Part shown: positions 17,595-24,760 of the stretch, in pieces
Layout: the number at the start of each line of letters is the position of its first letter
Position numbering within the stretch: the first letter of the stretch is position 1
Source: Streptomyces naganishii JCM 4654
GTDB taxonomy: Bacteria > Actinomycetota > Actinomycetes > Streptomycetales > Streptomycetaceae
Reading direction: 5' to 3'
Assembly: GCF_014650575.1 (NCBI RefSeq)
Contig: NZ_BMVF01000004.1
Location: 1 to 64,000, forward strand
DNA length: 64,000 nt
Made by a program: the position numbers and the translations under genes
The notes under the pieces: model-generated
Databases searched by the model: none
Told to the model about the DNA's origin: nothing
The model's input: only the letters and a program-made list of their open reading frames with translations

Positions 17595-17778
17595 ACAGAT
17601 CGCCATCGCCTGGCTCGCGGGCGAGAACCCCCGCCACTCCCCCGAGGTGCACGAGAGCCTCCACCAGTTGCCGAATGCTGCCTTCGACGCCGATTTAATC
17701 GGTACCTGGGAGAAGTGTCAGCGTCCCTACGAATTCGAAACCGTCGGCGGGCACTACCGGTTCGGCCTGCAGAGCTGA
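17595..17778 (+). pseudogene. C-terminal fragment of a hypothetical protein
   Basis: The frame QKQIAIAWLAGENPRHSPEV, then HESLHQLPNAAFDADLIGTW and EKCQRPYEFETVGGHYRFGLQ looks like genuine protein but is not recognised. Its 5 prime side runs into the IS5 relic, so the N-terminal part was probably removed. It contains a TTA leucine codon (DLI). No membrane or catalytic signature is visible. Confidence 0.45.
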
Positions 17779-17928
17779 GCCATAGCGCCTGGTGAGGCCG
17801 CGGCACGCTCTGCGGCGCCTCCGCCCGGTCGCCCCCCGTAGGGATCGAAACGCTGTCCAGCTCACCACGCAACGCCCCGGCCGGTGCGGATACGTGGTTC
17901 CCCATCGCCCCGAGAGGAGGCCCATCGT

Positions 17929-18630
17929 GCCGACCGTCGTGTCACTGCTCCTTGCCGTGCTCGCGGCAGCAGCAACGCCCTGGGAACCGTGATGCAACGT
18001 CGGGCAGCCCTGATCGTGCCGCAGTCCAACGGTTTTCCGGATCGGCCTGATGTGGGACCTGTTGCATACGCCCGTCTGGCTGCTGGGCATCGGAGGCGTC
18101 GTCCTCGCGGTGCTGTGCCAAGGCGCCGCGCTGGCTACCGGTCCGCTGGCCGTAGTGCAGCCGACCTGCATACTGGAGCTGCCGTTCGCGCTGCTCGTCG
18201 CAGGCGTCGCCTTCCGCCGCCCGATGTCCCAGGCGGCCTGGCTTGGTGTCGGCGGCATCGTCGTCGGACTTGCTCTGGCGCTGTTCGCGGCCGCACCGGG
18301 CGGCGGCACCCTCCAGGCCCCCGCCTCCCGGTGGCTAGCGGTGATGACCTGCTGCCTGGGAGCCATGGCGGTGCTGTGCGCCGTCGCGGTCCAGCGCCCC
18401 ATGGGCCGGAGCCGCGCCGCCTGCATGGGCCTGGCTGCCGCCGTCGGCTACGCACAGACCGCTGCCCTGATGAAGTCCTCCACCGACACCTTCAGCCGGC
18501 GAGGGCATCGCCGCCTGTTTCACCTCCTGGCAGACCTACGCCGTCGCCGCGCTGGGCGTGTGCGCTGTTCCTGCTGGAGAACGCCATGCAGCCCGGACCG
18601 CTGATCGCCTCCCAGCCGGCGCTGACCCCC
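17929..18630 (+). pseudogene. DMT-type membrane transporter, multiply frameshifted
   Basis: Four frames combine into one DMT-like permease: MPTVVSLLLAVLAAA, then NALGTVMQRRAALIVPQSNG, then FRIGLMWDLLHTPVWLLGIG through several membrane helices (VVQPTCILELPFALLVAGVA, AAWLGVGGIVVGLALALFAA), then LFLLENAMQPGPLIASQPAL. Breaks occur near 17970, 18037, 18495 and 18565. After SQPALT the frame runs into integrase sequence, so the last helices are lost. The protein probably once moved a small solute or drug. Confidence 0.75.
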
Positions 18631-19130
18631 GCAGGCGCGCTGGTGCTGCGGTGGCACAGGGACCTGGTTGCGCGCCGGGATGCCGCCCAGTCCCGGCCCA
18701 AGCGCCCGGGTCGGCTGCGGACCGTGCACTCCCTACGGGCCCTTGTACTCCGTCTCGCACGCGAGAATCCCCACCACCGGGGCCACTGGAGGATGAACGG
18801 CGAACTGCTTGTCCTGGGCATAAGGGTCGCCGCCTTTACGGTCGCGGTATTCATTCCTGAAGGGCCTGAACGAGGCCGGAATAGATCCAGCGCCCGAGCG
18901 TGGCTCCAGCACGTGGGCCGACTTCCTGCGCTGCCAGGCCGATGCCCTATGGGCCTGCGACTTCTTCGAGGCGGTCACCCTGACCGGCGCCCGTCTGCAC
19001 GTGCCGGCCGAACATCGAACACGCCAGCCGTCGGCCGGCGGATCCGCGTCCTGGGCGCCGCCGCGCACCCGGCCGCGGCCTGGGAAGTGCAGGCGGCGAA
19101 GAACTTCGCAGGGGACCTTGAGGACCGCCA
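18630..19130 (+). pseudogene. Integrase-core (IS3/IS481-like) recombinase relic
   Basis: Blocks in three frames: LVLRWHRDLVARRDAAQSRP, GRLRTVHSLRALVLRLAREN, MNGELLVLGIRVAAFTV, IDPAPERGSSTWADFLRCQA, DALWACDFFEAVTLTGARLH and RIRVLGAAAHPAAAWEVQAA. This is the common Streptomyces rve-type integrase with DFF as part of its catalytic core. Frameshifts and loss of the C-terminal third leave it inactive. It is joined directly to the broken DMT gene, which it presumably interrupted. Confidence 0.75.
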
Positions 19131-19139
19131 CGCCCCGGT

Positions 19140-19380
19140 TTCTCATGCGGCGCTGGTGAAGGCCGAGGCGGAGCTGGATGTGACGGTGATGTCGCCGGAG
19201 CACCGGGAGATCATCGCCTTGTTCGCAGCCTCGGGGGCGGCGACGCGCTGCAAAGAGGTCTGCCAGCACCTGGGACTGAGGACCGAGCCGCGGCATGTCG
19301 AGGGGGTGCGCTCGAAGCTGGAGCGGCTGGTGGAGCGCGGGATCCTGGCCGAGCCTTTGTCCGGGACGGCAAGCCTCATC
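19140..19380 (+). pseudogene. Winged-helix-like fragment linked to a lost transposase
   Basis: The frame reads MSPEHREIIALFAASGAATR, CKEVCQHLGLRTEPRHVEGV, RSKLERLVERGILAEP, a DNA-binding-like helical segment that I associate with the C-terminal end of a protein encoded beside Streptomyces transposases. It runs without a stop into sequence complementary to the DksA-like gene, so its own end is lost. A partial non-functional gene is likely. Confidence 0.4.
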
Positions 19381-19756
19381 CTGCGGCGCAGCGTACGCAG
19401 GTGCGCGCCGCCGGGCGCACCTCCAGGCGTTGGGTCGGGATCGGCTCTCCACAGCCCTCGCACCGTCCGTAGTCGCCCTCCTCCAACCGCCCCAGCGCCC
19501 GATCCACATCGGCCAGATGGTCGCGCGCCTGCGCCAGCATGGCGGCGACATGGGCCCGCTCGAAAGCGGTGCTCGACCCCTCAGGATCGTGCTCGTCATC
19601 GGTTGCGACCAAGGCGTTCGCCTCGACCATTCCATCGAAGTCACGGCTCAAGGCCGCGATCTGCACCGTCGTGCCGGCGCGTTCGGCCGCCAGCAGCTTA
19701 CGAAAGGACTCGTGCTGCAGCGAGGAAAATAGGGCATCTTTGGATGTTTCACTCAT
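19376..19756 (-). CDS. TraR/DksA family zinc-finger protein
   Basis: A 126-residue protein: MSETSKDALFSSLQHESFRK coiled-coil start, VEANALVATDDEHDPEGSST in the middle (acidic tip region), GRLEEGDYGRCEGCGEPIP and a second CxxC (TCVRCAAG), giving CxxC-x17-CxxC zinc ligands. DksA-like proteins bind the RNA polymerase secondary channel with ppGpp; TraR-like versions occur on mobile DNA. The ATG at 19756 starts the conserved region. It is intact, unlike its neighbours. Confidence 0.8.
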   Translation of the reverse strand: MSETSKDALFSSLQHESFRKLLAAERAGTTVQIAALSRDFDGMVEANALVATDDEHDPEGSSTAFERAHVAAMLAQARDHLADVDRALGRLEEGDYGRCEGCGEPIPTQRLEVRPAARTCVRCAAG

Positions 19757-19759
19757 AGA

Positions 19760-20086
19760 GTGGCTAACGTCGGCACCAAGGGCCCATATTTCGGATGCCC
19801 GTGCACCCACCAAGCCGAATGCCGCGGTGTCCGGGAGACGGGTTCGCACGGTCCGAACAAGGCGGACCGCTTCGACCCCGCCACCCGCCGCACCTGCTGG
19901 AGCCTGGCGCTCTCCCAGCTCGACTACGCCGCCCGCCGCTGGACCCGTTACGGCTGGGACGCCGGCCACGAGAAGGCCCTTGTCCTGCTCACCGACAGCT
20001 GGATGCTGCTGCGACTCGTCTGCCTGACCATGTCGAACGGGTTCGCCCTGCTGTGCCTGCTGCCATTGAGGCGGGCCAGCAGGTAG
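19760..20086 (+). CDS. Hypothetical protein, possibly truncated
   Basis: A 108-residue frame that includes PYFGCPCTHQAECRGVRETG, NKADRFDPATRRTCWSLALS and QLDYAARRWTRYGWDAGHEK. Composition is protein-like and there are clustered Cys/His residues near the N-terminus (CPCTHQAEC). I do not recognise the family. The last 20 residues overlap the antisense of an HTH gene relic, which suggests the true C-terminus is lost. It starts 3 bp from the divergent DksA-like gene, so the promoters would overlap. Confidence 0.4.
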   Translation: MANVGTKGPYFGCPCTHQAECRGVRETGSHGPNKADRFDPATRRTCWSLALSQLDYAARRWTRYGWDAGHEKALVLLTDSWMLLRLVCLTMSNGFALLCLLPLRRASR

Positions 20087-20410
20087 CGGGCGGCGTTCTC
20101 CCGTCGCACGGAGCGGTAGGCCTGCTCGATGCGCTCCAGGTTCGCCCTAGACGGTGACCGTCTGCCATCCAGCCAAGCCTTCAGGGTGCGGTCGGTGACG
20201 GTCGGGCCGGCCTCGCGCGCCCGGTGGCGGGCGTGGTGGGTGCAGGTGAGGTAGTGCAGGCGGACGAGCAGGCTGCGCCGGGCGGTGGCGGGGTTGTGGT
20301 CTTGTCCAGGGCCTGGCGGACGTAGTCGAGGTTTCCGGGGTTCTCCAGCCACACCACCTCTTGCTCGTGGATAGAGGTCTTGCGATCAACAGCGAGCTCA
20401 TGGCTGCAGC
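19990..20410 (-). pseudogene. Plasmid/ICE-type HTH protein, frameshifted
   Basis: The upstream frame ELAVDRKTSIHEQEVVWLEN, PGNLDYVRQALDKTTTPPP continues in another frame as RRSLLVRLHYLTCTHHARHR, then DRTLKAWLDGRRSPSRANLE and RIEQAYRSVRRENAARYLLARLN. The second block has the layout of HTH proteins of actinomycete plasmids and integrative elements (TLRGWxxGxRxPSxxNxxRI..AY...RR). A single frameshift near 20290 splits it. It hints that a conjugative element once inserted here. Confidence 0.55.
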
Positions 20411-20449
20411 CCCTCCTTCGTCGGCCGGCTCCCTGTGGGCGGCGCGGCC

Positions 20450-20600
20450 CTCGTCTGGGCACGAACGTCTGTGGGCCACCGTCTGGGACTGGAACACCGC
20501 TTCTCGCAGAGTGCTGGTCAAGGTCGGGTTCACCGAGACCGATCGGAAGGAAGTGGACGCGGTACGCGGGACCACCTTGTTCACCACGAGACGGCTCTGA
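20450..20600 (+). pseudogene. GNAT acetyltransferase C-terminal fragment
   Basis: The frame HERLWATVWDWNTASRRVLV, KVGFTETDRKEVDAVRG, TTLFTTRRL is the end of a GNAT N-acetyltransferase (motif B: WxxNxxSRRVLxKxGF). The acetyl-CoA-binding motif A (R/QxxGxG/A) is absent. It begins after low-complexity sequence antisense to the HTH relic. Non-functional remnant. Confidence 0.65.
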
Positions 20601-21445
20601 CACATCCAACGTTTGGCCTTGCGGACGGATCCATGCAGTGGCGTCGGCGACAGGTGTCCCCCTTCGTGTCGGCAGGCAGAAGCGGATGCGGCACTCACTC
20701 CACGCCAGTGCGCTGGGGACAGAACATCACGGTGCCCGGCCGGGCCGTTCTCATGGGTTTCGCCGAGCGCGGTGACCGGATGGCGGTCGACTGAAGACGG
20801 GCGGCTCGGAGGGCGTGGCCCTGGCGTGAACTCGTTGATCGTGCTCTCGATGCCGGGATCTGACCGAGGAGATCCGTCAGGGCATCCGCGCGGCGAGTTC
20901 ACGACAGTGGCTTCCTGTCACGCCGTGGTCCGCCGCACAGCGGACTGCGGCACGGCGGCCGCCGCGTCGGCCTGACGGGCGGCTCGTTCGGCCCGGGCCC
21001 GGCGCAGTACCAGGGCACGGGTGGCCTCGGACTCGCGACGGCGCGTAACACAGGTCGCCTCGATCGGGGTCGGCTGGTCGTCCGCAGGCACCTACGACTC
21101 CGGGCGGGGAGTTCCGGCCCCGGTGTCTTCACGATCACAGAGCGGACGCCGTCGGACGTCCCGCGCAGGAAGGCCGTGTGCGTAATCCTGGTGACCTACA
21201 AGCTCATCCGCTGCACTGCTCGGACCGCCGACCGTACTCGCCTCGGCGCAGCGGGAGTTACTTCCGCAGGCGGACGCCTCGGCCAGCCGGGCAGGAGAGC
21301 CTGGTCCGGTACCTGTGCCCGACGACCTGATGCCCCCCTCCGCCGGACAGCGGTGGCCGGTGACGACGCCCGTCGACGATGGCCGCGGCCGCTCTGGGTG
21401 TCACCGTTGGCCTCGGCCGTGCCCTCAGCCAGAAGGAGTGTCCTG
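20601..21445. other. Gap of 845 bp without supported gene
   Basis: Overlapping frames on both strands have Arg/Pro-rich composition. One minus frame near 20950-21060, rich in Ala and Arg, looks mildly coding but has no identifiable family. The 3 prime part, from about 21400, is the 5 prime leader of the methyltransferase gene. Confidence 0.4.
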
Positions 21446-22162
21446 GTGAACTCGATCACGCAACCGGACGGAGCAGAAGGCGAGCGGCTGGATCGAGTGG
21501 CCGCCGTACGCCGCGAGCTCGCCCAGCACGGGCCGCCTCGGAGTCCCGATGGGGGTCCGGACTTCGCCACCGTCACGCTTCCGGAGCGCGACTGTGATCA
21601 GGTACGTGACCTCCTGGTGGACGAGCGAGTCGGCACAGTCGTCGAGATCGGACTTGCCTATGCCAGTTCGGCGCTGGCGATCAGCGAGGCGCTGCTGCGC
21701 ACCGGTTCACGGAACCCGCGGCATGTGGTGATCGACCCGTTCCAGTTCACGGCGTACGACGGTGTCGGATGGGAGCTGCTGCGCAGCGCCGGCCTGGACG
21801 ACATCGTCGAGCTGGTGACCGAGCCATCGCAACGGTGCCTTGCCCGGTTGGCCGATGCGGGCTTCACCGCGGACGCGGCGTTCGTCGACGGCAGCCACCA
21901 CTTCCACAACGTGTTCGTCGACCTTCACTTCCTGGGCGACATCGTCCGACCCGGCGGCGTCGTGCTGCTCGACGATGTCTGGTGGCCGTCGGTCGGCGCT
22001 GCCGTGGCGTACTTCGAGACCAACCTGGGGTGGCGTCCGATACCGGGCGCTCTGGCCGACGGGACCACCGACCCGGCCGGCGGTCGGCCGCGGACCAGCG
22101 CCTACCGGCTGCCCGATCCGCGCCCTACGCCGGACTTCAGGGAGTTCCGACCGTTCTGCTGA
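21446..22162 (+). CDS. Class I SAM-dependent methyltransferase
   Basis: A 238-residue protein of the Methyltransf_24 (PF13578) type: GTVVEIGLAYASSALAISEAL (motif I, SAM loop), HVVIDPFQF, AAFVDGSHHFHNVFVDLHFL (motif with Asp and His) and GGVVLLDDVWWPSV. It carries no membrane segment. These enzymes often modify sugars or natural products. The GTG at 21446 follows AGAAGGAG with 7-nt spacing and begins the conserved part; the longer frame is not protein-like. It is monocistronic, closed by a stem-loop just downstream. Confidence 0.85.
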   Translation: MNSITQPDGAEGERLDRVAAVRRELAQHGPPRSPDGGPDFATVTLPERDCDQVRDLLVDERVGTVVEIGLAYASSALAISEALLRTGSRNPRHVVIDPFQFTAYDGVGWELLRSAGLDDIVELVTEPSQRCLARLADAGFTADAAFVDGSHHFHNVFVDLHFLGDIVRPGGVVLLDDVWWPSVGAAVAYFETNLGWRPIPGALADGTTDPAGGRPRTSAYRLPDPRPTPDFREFRPFC

Positions 22163-22165
22163 TCC

Positions 22166-22191
22166 GGGTGGGGCTCGCGAGGCCCCCACCC
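22166..22191. terminator. Bidirectional-type terminator hairpin
   Basis: GGGTGGGG and CCCCACCC form an 8-bp stem enclosing the self-complementary CTCGCGAG. It starts 4 bp after the methyltransferase stop and lies between this gene and the convergent MFS gene. Confidence 0.75.
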
Positions 22192-22456
22192 TGATCGGCG
22201 ACCGCGCGTCAGTCACAGCGATGGCGCCGCGTTGACCTCACCATCGTCGCCTTCGCCGCACACTGCACAGCCATCGTCTCGGCTGTCACATGACCGCTTC
22301 GGCGCAGGCCCAGACCCAACCCCCTCCTCGCGTGCTCAGCCACCCGAGGTTTGGGGGCAGGCATGATTCTTCGAGTTCCGGACCCGGCTACCCCGACGCG
22401 CTGCAACCCATCGTTGATCTGGCGAGAGCAATCGGCTCCGTTCCGACAGCGCCTCT

Positions 22457-23845
22457 TCACGTCTTCGACCGCGATGCGCGGGCCATGAGGACCAGGAGGA
22501 GTCCGCAGGCGGCGACCAGGATCCAGCCCGGGCGGGACGCGTGGGCCAGCCCTGCCGGGGTGCTGTTCGCCACCAGGCCGCCGGCGACGGCGATGCCGAG
22601 CGCGGAGCCGACCTGCCGCGCGGTGGAGGTGATCGCTCCGGCCACGCCGGCCCGGGCCGCGGGCAGCCCGCTGACCGCGGTGTTGGTGATCGGCGCATTG
22701 GCGAAGCCGAACCCGATGCCTGTGAGCAGGTAGGCGAGCAGGAGCTGCGGCAGGCTCGTGTGCCGGTCGAGCCCGACCAGGCAAAGGCCGCCTGCCATGG
22801 TGAAACCTCCGGCCAGCGTCAGTGGCAGCCGGGGTCCGAGGCGGCCGACAAGACGGCCGGACCAGGGGGCGCAGACGGTTGCGCCGACGGCCATGGGCAA
22901 CGTCGCTGCTCCGGCGGCCGGTGGCGTGAGTCCCCGGGTCTGCTGCAGGTAGAGGGTGTTGAGCAGCAGTGTCACGTTCAGGGCGACGAAGACCGCTACG
23001 GCACCCAGGACCGCGCTGCTGAACACCGGGCTGCGGAAGAGCCGCAGATCCATCAGCGGTTGGCGTCGGCGGCTCTCGGCCCATATGAATCCGACGGTCG
23101 CCATGGAGGCGAAGGCGTAGGCGGCCAACGCGGCAGGCGCCGTCCAGCCGATGCGCGGCCCTTCGATGAGGACGCCGACCCAGACCCCGATGACCACGGT
23201 CAGCAGGACCTGGCCTGGAACGTCGAGCCGCTGCGCCCGAGGTCCCCGGGACTCCGGCACGAACACGGCGCTGAGCACCAGGGCGGCCACGATGACGGGA
23301 GCGTTGATCCAGAACAGGGCCCGCCAGCCGAGCGCCGCGACGAGGGCGCCGCCCGTGACCGGACCGACGGCCATGCTGAGCCCGAAGACCGAGGCCCAGA
23401 TACCGATCGCCTGCGCTCGCTCCCGCGGGTCGGGCATCGCGTTGACCACGATCGCGAGAGCCACGGGACTGAGCATCGAGGCGCCGATGCCCTGAACGGC
23501 GCGGGCCGCGACAAGCGCGCCCACCGAAGGAGCCGTTGCACAGACCAGCGAAGCAACACCGAACACCATCAGGCCGGACTGGAACACCCTGCGGCGTCCG
23601 AAGCGGTCCGCCAGCGCACCGGAGGAGATCAGCAAACCGGCCAGGACGATGGTGTACGCGTCCACTGTCCACTCAAGACCGCGCGTCCCGACGCCCAGGC
23701 CGCGCCCGATGGCCGGCAGGCCCACGTTGACGATGGTGGTGTCCAGCCCCACCAGAAACATGCTCAGGCAGCAGACAGCCAGCACCGTCCAGCGTCTGCG
23801 CGCGCTCAGAGCGGGCGCAGCAGGATGAGTCGTCGTCGCAGTCAC
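22457..23845 (-). CDS. MFS drug exporter, DHA2 (14-TM) family
   Basis: A 462-residue transporter with many hydrophobic helices. It begins RWTVLAVCCLSMFLVGLDTTIVNVGLPAIG (motif D1 of EmrB/QacA-like proteins), then GALADRFGRRRVFQSGLMVF (motif A) and ARAVQGIGASMLSPVALAIV (motif B). Proton-coupled export of a toxic small molecule across the plasma membrane is expected. The GTG at 23845 follows GAGAGGC. It is divergent from an XRE-cupin regulator across 107 bp, the usual arrangement of an efflux pump with its own repressor. Confidence 0.9.
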   Translation of the reverse strand: MTATTTHPAAPALSARRRWTVLAVCCLSMFLVGLDTTIVNVGLPAIGRGLGVGTRGLEWTVDAYTIVLAGLLISSGALADRFGRRRVFQSGLMVFGVASLVCATAPSVGALVAARAVQGIGASMLSPVALAIVVNAMPDPRERAQAIGIWASVFGLSMAVGPVTGGALVAALGWRALFWINAPVIVAALVLSAVFVPESRGPRAQRLDVPGQVLLTVVIGVWVGVLIEGPRIGWTAPAALAAYAFASMATVGFIWAESRRRQPLMDLRLFRSPVFSSAVLGAVAVFVALNVTLLLNTLYLQQTRGLTPPAAGAATLPMAVGATVCAPWSGRLVGRLGPRLPLTLAGGFTMAGGLCLVGLDRHTSLPQLLLAYLLTGIGFGFANAPITNTAVSGLPAARAGVAGAITSTARQVGSALGIAVAGGLVANSTPAGLAHASRPGWILVAACGLLLVLMARASRSKT

Positions 23846-23916
23846 GGGTTGCCTCTCGCATCCGGGAGTACGTGCCCGGCAAGACTCAGTCAGGCTGACC
23901 AGCACCGACCAGCACT

Positions 23917-23933
23917 TTTGCGAGGACCGCAAA
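23917..23933. promoter_or_regulatory. Candidate operator between MFS and XRE genes
   Basis: Inverted repeat TTTGCG/CGCAAA separated by AGGAC, 20 bp upstream of the XRE start. A direct repeat GACCAGCAC (23898-23906 and 23908-23916) precedes it. This is a likely regulator site; short arms make it tentative. Confidence 0.4.
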
Positions 23934-23952
23934 GAACCGCACACTGAGCCAC

Positions 23953-24597
23953 ATGGACGCGGAACTGGAGCAGATCCTCGACGGCATCGGACCACGGCTG
24001 CGCACGCTGCGCCGGGACCGAGGACTCACCCTGGAGGCACTGGCGGCCACGACCGGCATCTCGGTGAGCACACTGTCCCGTCTCGAATCCGGCAGACGGC
24101 GCCCAACGCTCGACCTGCTCATCCCGCTCGCGCGGGCGCACCGCGTTGCGCTCGACCAACTGGTGGCCGCACCGGCCACCGGTGATCCCCGGGTGCATCT
24201 CACGCCCGTGCGCAAAGGCAACGGCAGCATCCTCGTGCCCCTGACCCAGTACCCGGGCCGGGTGCAGGTGTTCAAACACGTACTGGCTCCCCGCGAGCCG
24301 AAGTTGGTGACGCACGACGGCTACGAATGGCTATACGTCCTCGCCGGCCAACTACGCCTCATCCTCGGAGAACACGAATGCACGCTCCACGCGGGAGAAG
24401 TTGCCGAGTTCGACACCCGAGAGCCGCACTGGTTCGGTCCGGCGGACACGAGTGCCGTAGAGATCCTGCACCTGTTCGGGCCACGAGGCGACCAAGCCGT
24501 CGTCCGCACGAGACCCCCGGCCACCCATCCCACATCGACGACCACACCCCCACCGCCGGAACTCTCCGGATACGTCGACACCGACGCCGGACGCTGA
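23953..24597 (+). CDS. XRE family regulator with C-terminal cupin domain
   Basis: A 214-residue protein. The N-terminal HTH spans residues about 13-67 (LRTLRRDRGLTLEALAATTG, ISVSTLSRLESGRRRPTLDL). The C-terminal cupin barrel spans about 110-180 (HDGYEWLYVLAGQLRLILGE, HTLHAGEVAEFDTREPHW), a likely ligand-sensing part. It ends in a Thr/Pro-rich tail. By position it controls the divergent DHA2 exporter. It also sits 163 bp upstream of the LanB-like operon and might influence it, although nothing in the sequence shows this. Confidence 0.88.
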   Translation: MDAELEQILDGIGPRLRTLRRDRGLTLEALAATTGISVSTLSRLESGRRRPTLDLLIPLARAHRVALDQLVAAPATGDPRVHLTPVRKGNGSILVPLTQYPGRVQVFKHVLAPREPKLVTHDGYEWLYVLAGQLRLILGEHECTLHAGEVAEFDTREPHWFGPADTSAVEILHLFGPRGDQAVVRTRPPATHPTSTTTPPPPELSGYVDTDAGR

Positions 24598-24661
24598 GCC
24601 CGCACCGAACGCCACCGCGTCCTCTCTCCCTCTACGGCATCGAATGATCGCCATCTTTGGC

Positions 24662-24689
24662 TTGATGTCAGTGAACCCGCGCATATGCC
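24662..24689 (+). promoter_or_regulatory. Weak candidate promoter for the LanB-like operon
   Basis: TTGATG (24662-24667) and TATGCC (24684-24689) are separated by 16 bp and lie about 70 bp before the first operon gene. The match to the vegetative consensus is modest; Streptomyces promoters vary greatly. Confidence 0.25.
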
Positions 24690-24741
24690 ATTGAAGACGC
24701 CTCGTCGCATGACTAGCGTCACGCCGTGTTGCGGGCACTGA
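24685..24741 (+). CDS. Very short ORF upstream of LanB-like gene, candidate peptide
   Basis: An 18-codon frame, MPLKTPRRMTSVTPCCGH, ends 19 bp before the first LanB-like gene. It holds Ser, Thr and two Cys at the C-terminus, as a modified peptide might. There is no clear ribosome binding site, it is far shorter than usual leader-bearing precursors, and it overlaps a candidate promoter. I list it only because the operon otherwise lacks a precursor gene; chance is the more likely explanation. Confidence 0.12.
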   Translation: MPLKTPRRMTSVTPCCGH

Positions 24742-24760
24742 GCGGCCAACGGGGGCAGTC

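Noticed and set aside
22209..23672. Long minus-strand frame overlapping the DHA2 transporter
   Set aside because: Different frame from the clear 14-TM transporter, Arg/Gly-rich and without hydrophobic segments.
24644..24694. 16-codon ORF MIAIFGLMSVNPRICH as RiPP precursor
   Set aside because: Too short for a leader-bearing precursor, no ribosome binding site, and no modifiable core motif.
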